Below, piece after piece: positions 26,201 through 34,450 of a stretch of DNA of 64,000 bases. Position 1 is the first letter of the stretch. Every line of letters starts with the position of its first letter. This DNA comes from Monocercomonoides exilis (lineage: Eukaryota; Preaxostyla; Oxymonadida; Polymastigidae): contig LSRY02000020.1 in NCBI GenBank assembly GCA_001643675.2, forward strand, positions 1,109,501-1,173,500, written 5' to 3'. A model generated the notes under the pieces. It worked only from the letters and a program-made list of their open reading frames with translations, did no database searches and had not been told where the DNA came from. The translations under genes were made by a program, and so were the position numbers.

Positions 26201-29200
26201 TCAAGACAAAGCGAATGAATTCGACTGCATTTTTGAAACTTTTGGTACTTGCACATTCTTGAATATCGCTTTTAACGGAACAAAAGAAGTGCTTGTTGAT
26301 TACTCGTTTATTTCAAGTACTGATGGATCAATCGTTTTTTCTGGCTGTTTCGTTGTGAATTGGTTTTCACAACAGTCGTTCATTAGCATTGAGGGTGCGT
26401 CTTTAAGAATAACTGATCTTGTGGCGAAAAATGTCACATTGACAAAAAGTCCTTTCGTTTCTCTTCAAAAAAAAAGCCCATTTACCTATAACTGTGAGCA
26501 GCATTCAAGCGGACAACTCATAAATCAAAATATCGACTATAACGTATTTATTGATAATTGCACTTTTCTTATGATGAGTGCAGATAATTCTACCAAATCG
26601 GATTGCTGCTTCCCTGTAATTCTATCTGTTGGAAATGAAAAATCTCCATATAATGGTGTATACACAAATGATGATCCATTTTGCACAGTTGTATTTAATC
26701 GAACTCTTATTAATTCTTCAACGTCTACTTCAACAAAAACTGGTGGTGCTTCTCTATTCACTTTCACAAATTCACAGGATTCTGTTTCGGTTCTCATGTG
26801 CACATTCGAAAAGTGCTGTGCTCCTGATGGATTTGGAGGAGCCATTGGAATTAATATTAGTCATCCTTATGATATTCAGCTTGAATTCAATAATGACTTG
26901 TTTTATAATAATTGCGCTCGATGCGGAAAAGATATATTCATTTATTTTGAGGATCTCGACAGACAGGTCAAACAAATAAATGTTCAGCTTCATCTTTCTC
27001 CTCCTTATTTTGTAGAGGAAAACTCAATAATGGGAACTGACAGAACGAGAAACGATCCTATTCTTTTAATTCCATTTTTTAAGCATCAAGAATATGATAA
27101 TGTTGTTGTGAGCAAAGATGGAAATGATGATGAATGCTTAAAAAGGAGTACTCCGTGCTCTACCATTAATGTTGCACTCAATGTTTTAGCAAAAACTGCT
27201 CACTCTCATATTCTGGTGAAGTTTGGCGTTGTTACGAAGCAAGCTTTCGTTTCTGATTGCACATTTTCACCAGTTATCCAGCAAATGAATTATCCTCCAC
27301 ATTCACACCTCTCCTCCGAAAATGCAATCCGATTTTTTGGTTGCACAATAAAACCTAATGAAATGAGTAGCTTCACGAAAGAAAAAATAGATGAACTGTC
27401 AAGAAATTATCAATCAATGTATTCTGACTTAAAAGAAGAACCAGAACCAGAATTTACTCCAATAATTTCCTTTGATCCATCTGAAGAAGCAATGATGCAA
27501 AATGAAACTCTATTACTTTTGAACAACACTGTTAAGTTTTTTGGTATAGCATTTCAATCTTTACTCGGAACTATTACTGAAGGAAATATGAAAACATTAA
27601 TTACTGTGTTGAAAGGCTTTTGCACATTTCATAGTTGCTCAGTTACAATTGAGAATGAAGGCCAGACATTTACACCAACATTTCTTGAAGCCTTAAGTGG
27701 AAGTGTTACGTTTAATGGTTTTGAGCTGCGCAATAATGTAGTTTCTTCAAATCAGTTTTTTTTATTTATTGATGGAGAAGTATCTATCAATCACTTGAAA
27801 GTGGAGAATATTACTTTTCAGAAGCATTTGTTGCGTGCCTATCCAACAGCCAGTGTAACTCTATTGAACACTCAGCTCAATTCCATTTCGATTATAGATT
27901 CATCATTAATCAATCTTGAGCATGGTCCTTACTCAGTTATAGGATATTTTAATGTATTTGATTCAAACATTTCGTCGGTGGTCACATATTCAACAAATTC
28001 CGTATTTTTTCGGGATTCTTCTTCTCTTGTACAAATTTCATTTTTAAACTGCTCTTTCGAAAATAATAAGGCGGAAATAAACGAATATGGTGGCTTGATG
28101 AGCGTCTCGATTCCTTCCAATGGTGCATTTTTTTTGACAAGTTGTTCGATCAATGGCTCACTTGCAAATTATTCATTCGGAAAAGGGGGAGGAATTTATA
28201 TCCTTATCGGTGGAGAAGAATTTCAACAAATTTCTGAGGAAAAATATGACGTTGATGATACTTATGCCAATAATGGGGAAAATGGTCTTACCCCATCAAT
28301 AAAATCTAAAAAAAAAGCTGGTTATTATTTCCTTTATGATGTTGATTTTCAGCGCAACCACGCAAAATATGGATTCGATATATTTATTAATTGTAGCAAT
28401 TTTGAGAACCAAGTATCATATAGGCAATTTCAAATTAATTTTTTGGCAACTTTGAAAGATACTGAACACTCGGTCGAGGGTTGTCAAAAAGGCAGTGATG
28501 AAATCGTTTCATTATATCAGATAATCCACAGATTTTTAGATGGACGAATTTATGTAAATGATGAGGGCACAGATGACAAGGAATGCGGAAATCAAACGAA
28601 TAAATGTCAGAGTTTAAATGCTGCAGTTACTCATCTTATTCCAGGAATAACAACTGGAGAGATTTCCGTGTGTGGCACTGCTTTATTGACTAATTCTCTT
28701 GATATTTCAAACTCTAAGATAATATCATATTATTACCCTCAGGTTGGTATTCTCAATGCGAGAGCATCAACTGAATTTTATAATGATTCTATTCTTGCAA
28801 CCTTCGATATAATGGAATTTTCGAACATAGCGTTCCATATTTCTGAACCTGAGGCTTTTTATGGAAAAACACTTTTAATGACATATGGGAAAATGTTAAA
28901 TGTAACCTCTTGTCAATTATCAATCAGTTCCTCTTATTCTTCACCTGTTGGTTTTGCAGTATTTTTTATTGCGAAGGGAAAAGTTTTCATCACAAAATTC
29001 AATCTTCAGGAAATTGCATTCAAATCTATTCCATTTATGTTTGGTCAAGCGGATATTGAAATTGATCAACTCAATGTGTCATCAGTTTCAGTTAGTAACT
29101 CGAGTCTTTTTAACATTTACAAACTCCCATCTAACTTAAATATTGGATCTATTATTCTTAGCAATAGTTTTCTATCAAATGTTACTTCGCTGGTAGATGC

Positions 29201-30854
29201 TCCAAGCATACTATCAGCATTTTCATCGGGAACAGATATTATAATGAGAAATGTAACTGTGGTCGATTGTGATCAAATGATCCGGAGCGGATCTATGATT
29301 GAAATTTGTTCTGATAATGTTCTTACAATTACAGATTGCAAATTTATTGGATCTTGTTATATCCCTTCTTCGAACATCTTCTTCGGAATTACAAACTTCA
29401 ATAGAGATCAATTAATCGATTCAACTGAAAATCATTTTCCAATAAAAGGAAAATACAAAAATGATGAAGGCCATCATAAAGCGATGTTGCCAACTGACTT
29501 TGTGGAAAAGAACACTGAATCCGAGCCATTTGTTCATCCAATGTGTTTCATTTCTTCGTCTCTTATTTCATCTGTCAATTCAACGTTTGTGTTGAATAAC
29601 ACACTGATCGCCAACTCCTCTTGTGGTGGTATTTCGATTGAAAGTTCGACTCTTTCGATAACAAATTGCTCATTTTCTTCAAATTATGTAGGCGGTTCGG
29701 TTTTACCGCAGTTGAGGCAGAATATTCGTTGTGACAATGGTGGAAATGTTATTATAAATAGCTTGGATTCTGGTGATGGAACTTTAAATCCTGTCAAGCA
29801 AGATATCGCCTCTTCTTTATCATTGTGGTTTTTTAACAATAATTGTTCAGTGAATGGTGATTGGGCCAATCATCATTCATCAACATATTTTATTCCAACT
29901 ATTACCAATGCTTCTTGTACAGAATCTTCATTGACGGAAATTCAATCAACTCGCTTTATTCCTTCAGCAGCTACTAGCCAATTGGAAGTTGTTGTGCACG
30001 GAACTGACTTTGTTCCGTGTGGATTAAGTGCTGTATTGAGATGCGGAGATGATTTGCCCGAGAAATGGGTAAATGTGACTATTCGTATGGTCAACTCGAG
30101 TTCTTTGCTAAGCTTCTCGATTGATTCCTCGATGCTTAAACGTTTGCTGCCAAATTCTCAAAATGAACAATCGTCAAAGTTTAACAAAATTCAAAACATA
30201 TCGATTGCTCTTATCTATATTTCTTCGTCAATTGTTCAGTCAATGTTACCTAATTCAGCTCTTTCGGCCAATGGTGCTGCTTCTGATATGTCTTCTTTTT
30301 ATTCCATTACTCCATTTGTTCCATTAATTTCATTTATCAAAACGCCTGTTGCTTGGCGCTTAATAGTCATCATCGTTGCACCATCCGTTTTATTGGTTGC
30401 CATTGTTATTTTTGTTGTGATATGCCTCGTTAGGAGGCATAAAAAAAATACAGATTTTGTCCAACAAGTGACATTGGGACCTGATGGACTGTTCAAAGTG
30501 TTTGAGGCTCAAAGAAAGGATGTTGATTCCAAGAAAAAATCATCAAAGGAAATTGAGGAAAAAGAAAGTGTTTTTCCGTCTTTTGAGGATCTAACAAGTC
30601 AGAAATCGATCTGGTCAACACAAACATCTGAATCAGAAGTTTCAATAAAAAAGCATCTTCGTACAACTAACAAAAAACACAGAAATCTGAGAAAAGAAAG
30701 AAGAAATTTTTCAGATGAATCGGATTCTGAGACAGAAATAAATGAAGCTGAAATCAAATGGATCCCAAGCACCGAGGTGATTGAAGACATGAGTGATGCG
30801 TGTTGTACTGATTCTGAAACATATCCTTTGTTAAAAAGCAGCCCTTTGCAATAA
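20286..30854 (+). CDS. Giant Pmp-like beta-helix surface protein, type I membrane
   Basis: A single exon of 3522 codons, starting at the first ATG in frame. The N-terminus (NFIFIQAIFFIWNASSHCS) is a typical signal peptide. Residues of about 3358-3382 form one membrane helix (VIIVAPSVLLVAIVIFVVIC) followed by RRHKK and a cytoplasmic tail of about 140 residues rich in charged residues. The ectodomain is full of short beta-helix rungs with FxNC, GGGIY and GGA motifs and many N-glycosylation sequons. A module recurs six times, starting near nt 21990, 23100, 24540, 25908, 27103 and 28546: IYxNxxGxD, then CG, then PCxTI. Each later module is preceded by GRDIFF-like and NSIxGxD-like segments. Modules are 370-480 residues long and diverged, which suggests old internal duplication. 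Such proteins are large surface families in oxymonads and other metamonads. The role is probably adhesion or surface interaction (inference). A decayed relative lies 2.5 kb downstream. Confidence 0.86.
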   Translation: MNFIFIQAIFFIWNASSHCSTILYNKLQRNPECLNNVWMKNEHSPSHFLSSAFNCEYHFGNQNNVPQKYNSLAERESFNNIFPFVSSKFTILNSSLQLYSLNLHLLQQMVMITHKHHSSLFMSCCSLLFQFLFNSSILSMENGYTDMRNVTFLSESKSPTAPSLLTRSFSFAHSFPSGTFHFSFSTLSSSHISQAPFLASPFISNIVLSSCIFKNITTSKHLTSILSSCIPCEWTIRGNVFSSVQDVFYGGIISSIDDPMVTYFHSINNTYFRHRAQKMQNYTSQQIFVENQNDVSFTEDCFKDCSTMNDVCSDYSSFYTCGGSIFARDISKTNVAICECAFENCKSGCSGGCIYASGVCGLQINKSNVTSCIGKSGNGGGIYISCVKSVLLSFSQINNCSSGNEGGGIFFTFDSTLSLTLSPQRFSSFSTSSDTKCPKISECSLSHCESLSKGGGLSVQSSTARYLISSTFFFYCSSKDSTGGGASIEIPLVIPAVGYYMCFCSFHHNEANTGKGQDLYESDLYKNSPNNAGLSWCFSTDNSPQRVLWNGGGELKEMGHLFVLGISTRIVSDESGKDGLLCGSLIKGIQPCKTIKFAFHSALDWSTKRIYIESGVYKEEESLHFTEPISLNGSILASRKCCISTENRENVQPLFVVESGNVAFTCIEFSHAQNSASLFVVPPSSQIQRLYLFNCSFTQPSTSKPLEFPMFDFKSTFVVAYMFSCNFNSIRTHGSPLIICSPDYTSFDNSYESKSSSSRLTNQVNRCFTLSLVSLDVSNLSTTGNSSSFLIVKPFKSKKIVSSSNSTFKNCTAESENGGAMLLFIKEEGLWKTENCTFHEICALSTRNWYSFGGGIYLDVSGSKSNFKIVHSSFESNNAYCGRNLFLSFESFMKHNLISHFDKEFDKTFDTYNSMMGRNKDDENIVSLFNIMLYKCDEIYINSIKDYGADWFLCGNFTYPCKTIVSGTQHSSFEDEVYMNLCGVFDKICSFDLDVFQITSFSISSNSEHSFSSDSSNSGFFNKVERSKLIFKTELIAFDTFVRFGKRCDVSNVDFDFSTSEDINHVSKPFHNQNDYSSLKAIFVSNEKSSNDQDCYFNLDGSEITFKSKAEPFKSDFIFLILYSGKVSLTTVTVQTHQASKNHAGQNYAIFLHPFMLCNSDVFELFIAEVAVSDLTFDCGSFIQMNPLTEHFNSSQKTHLEESTEVDPTNQSLPLENYSGPSKNQYKYFPSKFNSFNFVMMHHCSFLNIHSTSSSPSYFLGYYIQHSFEFKNSTWKNCTAPNSMKGGIFCVRKHLNEDNSRQLSAIPTHENDFEILMNCSFRDCACNASSEGKGGVIFYEDYSTSLGINILVDNLINNSAAIARDMFFFFNSMCKVTLFLKKGTENFDGYNEDNSIIGKDLYEEELVNLFVLCYNRKVQLYVKNYNSSDKGQDWFNCGSINIPCETFDYCLKHKDLSQSVSVIFIYGNVFMNSAVNISNWNIKSGELCYHSMLSISEKIATTLNGALFENDDSLTCDYIYFKIPRKFLCDPRTIFSSIGSLVTIYSCVFDFEPGEEMKNKAGSFSFSLFQVTKGYLSLKNSVLGSDTNIIFSHSLLECLDQLTLINISSCIFSNITFTDGSLLTFFKDVYNNAGNCKALSTGRDNGNKCIFVVWKSNFSFIQSLSESSSVIFSPIRSYVTLIIKSCQFANCSAPQSEKGGCINLHFTATSSINISSTNFSSCSSAVDHKNELLESHASQRKYLLQESENSFVEHKDFSNSAFSIFGGQKEFQRNKEVKGHGGAMYLDFNDSSSQTFANAKRMNIYIFAFYNDNDASIGRDIFFVVEDFKTQIMAEQLIVKYDYNIWNLSNSIYGIDFDQKETDLIPLVNYYRSTEIYINENGIDAPLCGSIVNPCFTLCTFKSHLFLSEFQKVMVKGFVPIGESFYAESISFMTYGKIKRAAIVLGADTNLKESSVIKCNNVFFSHFQFRIHQDKANEFDCIFETFGTCTFLNIAFNGTKEVLVDYSFISSTDGSIVFSGCFVVNWFSQQSFISIEGASLRITDLVAKNVTLTKSPFVSLQKKSPFTYNCEQHSSGQLINQNIDYNVFIDNCTFLMMSADNSTKSDCCFPVILSVGNEKSPYNGVYTNDDPFCTVVFNRTLINSSTSTSTKTGGASLFTFTNSQDSVSVLMCTFEKCCAPDGFGGAIGINISHPYDIQLEFNNDLFYNNCARCGKDIFIYFEDLDRQVKQINVQLHLSPPYFVEENSIMGTDRTRNDPILLIPFFKHQEYDNVVVSKDGNDDECLKRSTPCSTINVALNVLAKTAHSHILVKFGVVTKQAFVSDCTFSPVIQQMNYPPHSHLSSENAIRFFGCTIKPNEMSSFTKEKIDELSRNYQSMYSDLKEEPEPEFTPIISFDPSEEAMMQNETLLLLNNTVKFFGIAFQSLLGTITEGNMKTLITVLKGFCTFHSCSVTIENEGQTFTPTFLEALSGSVTFNGFELRNNVVSSNQFFLFIDGEVSINHLKVENITFQKHLLRAYPTASVTLLNTQLNSISIIDSSLINLEHGPYSVIGYFNVFDSNISSVVTYSTNSVFFRDSSSLVQISFLNCSFENNKAEINEYGGLMSVSIPSNGAFFLTSCSINGSLANYSFGKGGGIYILIGGEEFQQISEEKYDVDDTYANNGENGLTPSIKSKKKAGYYFLYDVDFQRNHAKYGFDIFINCSNFENQVSYRQFQINFLATLKDTEHSVEGCQKGSDEIVSLYQIIHRFLDGRIYVNDEGTDDKECGNQTNKCQSLNAAVTHLIPGITTGEISVCGTALLTNSLDISNSKIISYYYPQVGILNARASTEFYNDSILATFDIMEFSNIAFHISEPEAFYGKTLLMTYGKMLNVTSCQLSISSSYSSPVGFAVFFIAKGKVFITKFNLQEIAFKSIPFMFGQADIEIDQLNVSSVSVSNSSLFNIYKLPSNLNIGSIILSNSFLSNVTSLVDAPSILSAFSSGTDIIMRNVTVVDCDQMIRSGSMIEICSDNVLTITDCKFIGSCYIPSSNIFFGITNFNRDQLIDSTENHFPIKGKYKNDEGHHKAMLPTDFVEKNTESEPFVHPMCFISSSLISSVNSTFVLNNTLIANSSCGGISIESSTLSITNCSFSSNYVGGSVLPQLRQNIRCDNGGNVIINSLDSGDGTLNPVKQDIASSLSLWFFNNNCSVNGDWANHHSSTYFIPTITNASCTESSLTEIQSTRFIPSAATSQLEVVVHGTDFVPCGLSAVLRCGDDLPEKWVNVTIRMVNSSSLLSFSIDSSMLKRLLPNSQNEQSSKFNKIQNISIALIYISSSIVQSMLPNSALSANGAASDMSSFYSITPFVPLISFIKTPVAWRLIVIIVAPSVLLVAIVIFVVICLVRRHKKNTDFVQQVTLGPDGLFKVFEAQRKDVDSKKKSSKEIEEKESVFPSFEDLTSQKSIWSTQTSESEVSIKKHLRTTNKKHRNLRKERRNFSDESDSETEINEAEIKWIPSTEVIEDMSDACCTDSETYPLLKSSPLQ

Positions 30855-31172
30855 TGATGTAATCATTATTAACTATTTTATATTTTTTGTTCAATTCACT
30901 GTTTCATAATTGTGAATTTTTATATATTGCATTTTGTATGTGAAATTTTCTTGTGTACATCAAAGTTTTATTGACAACTTCTTACAACTCTTTTGATGAG
31001 TGGTTGTTAATTTTTAATGAGGTTGTTTAAAAGCGTCTTTTATATTTTTTTTATTCATCAAATAATCAATTTATATTTAAGGATATTTTCTTTCTATCAA
31101 CAAAAATATCATCTATTAAACAAAAAATGAAGTTATTAATAACCTTCAACTTTTTTCACCTTATAAATGCCA

Positions 31173-31856
31173 TCTTTCTGAAACCAGAGAGTTTTTTTAA
31201 AACCTGAACTTTTTTAAAATTAGCATTTCTCGAAGGGTTTCAAAAATTAAATAATAATAATTCACACATTCGTTCATCAGTTCAGAACACATCAAACCAC
31301 ATAGAAATTTTTATTTGTTGTGCAGTATTAATGAAGAAATAAATAATTTTTATTTTTAAAAATTAGACTTTCGATGAATTTTTTAATTTTAAAAAATTCG
31401 ATTCAGTTCATCTTTAACACGTATGACTTATTTTTTTTCTTGTCAAAAACTGTTCTCGTTATTTTTCATTTTCAGCAATTTGTTCTTTCAGTTGAAATGG
31501 AAAACTATCATTTTTGAAAAACTATTGTTAACTAGATAACTCAAAAATACTTATTTTCTAAACTCATGAGCATCTAAGTGAATTTAACACATGCAATAAT
31601 AAGTTATATGCACAAAAGATGAACTGAATCGTTTTTTTAAATTAAAAAATTCATCGAAAGTCTAATTTTTAAAAATAAAAATTATTTATTTCTTCATTAA
31701 TACTGCACAACAAATAAAAATTTCTATGTGGTTTGATGTGTTCTAAACTGATGAACGAATGTGTGAATTATTATTATTTAATTTTTGAAACCCTTCGAGA
31801 AATGCTAATTTTAAAAAAGTTCAGGTTTAGAAAAAAATTCCCCAACTTCAGAAAGA
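31173..31856. repeat. Long inverted repeat, 240-base arms around a 204-base spacer
   Basis: Arms 31173-31412 and 31617-31856 are reverse complements over their whole length. They differ at a few single positions and mainly in the outermost 20-30 bases. No open frame of interest lies in the spacer and no target-site duplication is evident. It could be a non-autonomous element with long arms or an inverted duplication. Confidence 0.88.
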
Positions 31857-31857
31857 C

Positions 31858-31859
<2 letters not shown>

Positions 31860-31890
<31 letters not shown>
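31860..31890. repeat. Poly-T run
   Basis: 31 consecutive T immediately outside the right arm of the long inverted repeat; possibly a poly(A) tail of an inserted sequence in reverse orientation, or simple slippage. Confidence 0.9.
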
Positions 31891-31891
<1 letters not shown>

Positions 31892-31970
31892 AAAAAGTTA
31901 TTTTTACCAAACAATTATTAGAATTTATGAAAAGTTCCTTTTGTTTTATTTTCACATTTAACAAAAATTT

Positions 31971-32219
31971 CATATGGGTGATTCTTTATGAAAAGTCGCA
32001 CATGTTTAATTTTCAAATAAATCAAAAATTTTTATTTCACTCAAATTTTTGTTGACATACACAAAACTTCACTTAAATGGAACTGATTACTTTATAATGC
32101 TATTTTAAACATTCTTGAGAAGATTTGTGAGTGGAAACAGAAATTTGAGTGAAATATTAAATTTGAGATTTAGATGAAAAATTAACATTTGTGACTTTTC
32201 AAAAAGAATCACCCATATG
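31971..32219. mobile_element. MITE-like palindromic element, copy 1
   Basis: About 249 bases bounded by perfect inverted ends CATATGGGTGATTCTTT and AAAGAATCACCCATATG, continuing inward as GAAAAGTCGCA and its near-complement. It has no coding capacity. The interior matches the neighbouring copy when that is reversed (shared CACAAAACTTCA, TATAATGCTAT and GTGGAAACAGAAATTTGAG-like blocks). Confidence 0.75.
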
Positions 32220-32463
32220 TGAAATTCTTTTTGAAAAGTCGCAAATGTTCAATTTTCATAAAAATCGAAATTATCATATTTTGCTCAAATTTCTGTTTCC
32301 ACTAACGAATCTATTTTGAAATGTGTGATATAGCATTATCCAGAAATAGATTCCATATAAATGAAGTTTTGTGTTTGTTAACATAAATTTGAGCAAAATA
32401 TGAATATTTTGATATATTTGAAAATTTAACATTTGTGACTTTTCAAAAAGAATCACCCATATG
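32214..32463. mobile_element. MITE-like palindromic element, copy 2, inverted relative to copy 1
   Basis: About 250 bases, sharing the central CATATG with copy 1 and ending in AATCACCCATATG at 32463. Its reverse complement aligns with copy 1 along its length at what looks like 70-80 per cent identity by eye, so two diverged copies lie back to back. Confidence 0.72.
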
Positions 32464-32501
32464 TGTGTTTCTTTTTAAAATCATTTTATTGTTCGTGTTA
32501 A

Positions 32502-32628
32502 GATCAAAAATTTTATCTTGATGGGATTTTGAAAAATTGAACAAAACTGTTTATACACGTTGTTTATGATGTTGTTATTGCAGAAACAAATTTTTAACAA
32601 AAATCCCATTTAGTTTCAATTTTTGATC
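32502..32628. repeat. Small palindromic element
   Basis: Inverted ends GATCAAAAATT...GATGGGATTTT and AAAATCCCATTTAG...TTTTTGATC enclose about 70 bases. It may be another MITE type; no target duplication could be confirmed. Confidence 0.5.
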
Positions 32629-33379
32629 AAAACTCCAACGAAAGTGTGATTTCAAAAAGGATTAGTAATATGGACCACACTATAAGTGGGAACAGAAAAT
32701 ATGTTGGATATATTCAATCTTAATTTTCACCTGAAAATTGGGAGAAAATTTTTGTAAAATCACCACAGATCAAAAAAGAGAACCATTATTATTTAGTGAA
32801 AAACTGTTTTTTTTTCAGCATCAGCCTTTGAAGGCAAATTTTCGATGAAAAAGAATTGTATTGAAACACATAAGATATTTTTCGTTCTCGTTTATAATCG
32901 CGTGAATTAAATTGTATATTATGATCAGAACAAATTCTATTCTTATTGAAACTGAAGTATGCAGGAAGATATGAATTATGAAAAAAATCGTTCATATGGA
33001 ACTTTTGTAGAACTAAGTGTTTTTCCAAAGAGTTGTAATTGAAGTGTGTTTCATTTGATTCAGATTATATTTTTTTGCATTTTATTTATTTCAGTTGAAT
33101 AGATTTATTTGGCAGTGGAATATTCAACCTCTAAATTTTCTTTTATTAAAGGCAAATCAGATATTATGGTGAATTCCAAAACTTCCCACCAAAAATCAAC
33201 ATTTCCTCTTCATTTACAAAGAAGGTCAGATTTCATCATTAAAGTGATTGTATACCCAAAAAGAAAATTTTTCTTCCAGTTTCATATTTTCATCAAATGA
33301 TTCAAATTTAAACGTTTTGAAAGAATCCATATTAAAAGATCTTGACATTTCTTCATTCGAATAATTTTTTTGTATGCAA

Positions 33380-34450
33380 AGGGCAGTGAACAAAACAATA
33401 ATTATTCCTTTCACAATGAAGGAGGTGCAATTACACTTCGCTAAACAAATACTCAAAGACAGAAGCGATGCATTATCAATTCATTTTTTATAAACTGCAT
33501 TGTGAATCATACAACCTCATCCACTGGAGGTGCAATTGAGTATTGGATTGCAGCAGATAAAGTTGTGATTTCAAACTGCTTGTTCTGTCATTGCTATTCA
33601 ATGGGTGGAGGAGGCGCTGTTGGTATATTAATAAATAGGAACAATGACGGAACATTGCTTTATTACTGTTTTTTTTACAATAACACTTATAAAAAGGTGG
33701 GTATGATATTTATCTTTGTAGCTCTTCAGAAAACAACATTTATTCAAGCTGCTATTCAACCAGTCAACCAAAAAACAGAGTTGTCACATATCACAAGCCA
33801 ATCATTGATAAAAGTGAATGACTTTAAAACGTTAGCAGAAGAATCATATTTGGATCATAGAGTGATTCAGAACCTGATGCCATTGATACATATGCATGTG
33901 GACTGGATGGAATCCATCCATGCAGTACCATCGGCCATTGATTTACTCAAATTATACCATACAACGGAAATGAAGTTCAGATGCTCAAAGGAACTTTTAC
34001 AGAAACAAAAAGTTTTGGTTGAGGACAAGACAGTTTTGCTATTTATGGCCAAAGTGATATGAACACAGAAATCCAAAAAAGAATTAGATGCAGCCGGGCT
34101 GTCTCAATCTTCCGTATCAACAGGTTCATTGACCACAAGGTATTTTGTCCTTGTCCATAACTCGGTTCATCCGAATAACCGTGAGTAAAAGCTGTTTGAG
34201 ATAAGTGGAGCAGGAGAGATGCATGTTAGCAGGATGAACATATCTGCTGGAAGTGGGCAATCTTCAGAAACATCATTTTAGACAGAACTGATAAATGTTC
34301 AGAATGGGATGCATCAGATGGAACATGTGAACAGGGCAAAGACGATTTCCACAAATTCGCTGTTTTCGCTTTCTTCAAAAAATGAGATTTCATTAACACT
34401 ATCTGTGTGTGCCTTTGATGGGAAAGAAAGAACAATTATTAATCGTTTAA
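33380..34450 (+). pseudogene. Decayed fragment of the Pmp-like surface protein family
   Basis: Three-frame reading recovers the same motif order as in the gene at 20286-30854, but broken by stops and frame shifts. NEGGAI at about 33415 is followed by a stop. Then come SSTGGAIEYW and SMGGGGAVGI in an open frame (33502-33700), GYDIYLCSSS after a frame shift (the GRDIFF position), and ACGLDGIHPCSTIG near 33890-33935 (the CGxxxxPCxTI module), followed at once by a TGA. ISGAGEMHVSRMNISAG and SLTLSVCAFDGKE near 34200-34430 resemble later beta-helix rungs. About one module is represented. It probably arose from a dead paralog or a broken-off copy of the intact gene; exact borders are uncertain. Confidence 0.78.

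Larger units (their letters stand above)
30855..33379. other. AT-rich non-coding region with inverted-repeat elements
   Basis: No gene recognised. It contains the 240-base-arm inverted repeat, a poly-T run, two related palindromic elements in opposite orientation and a small fourth palindrome, each listed separately. The last 600 bases before 33380 may hold further worn parts of the surface-protein pseudogene, but no motif is clear. Confidence 0.6.
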
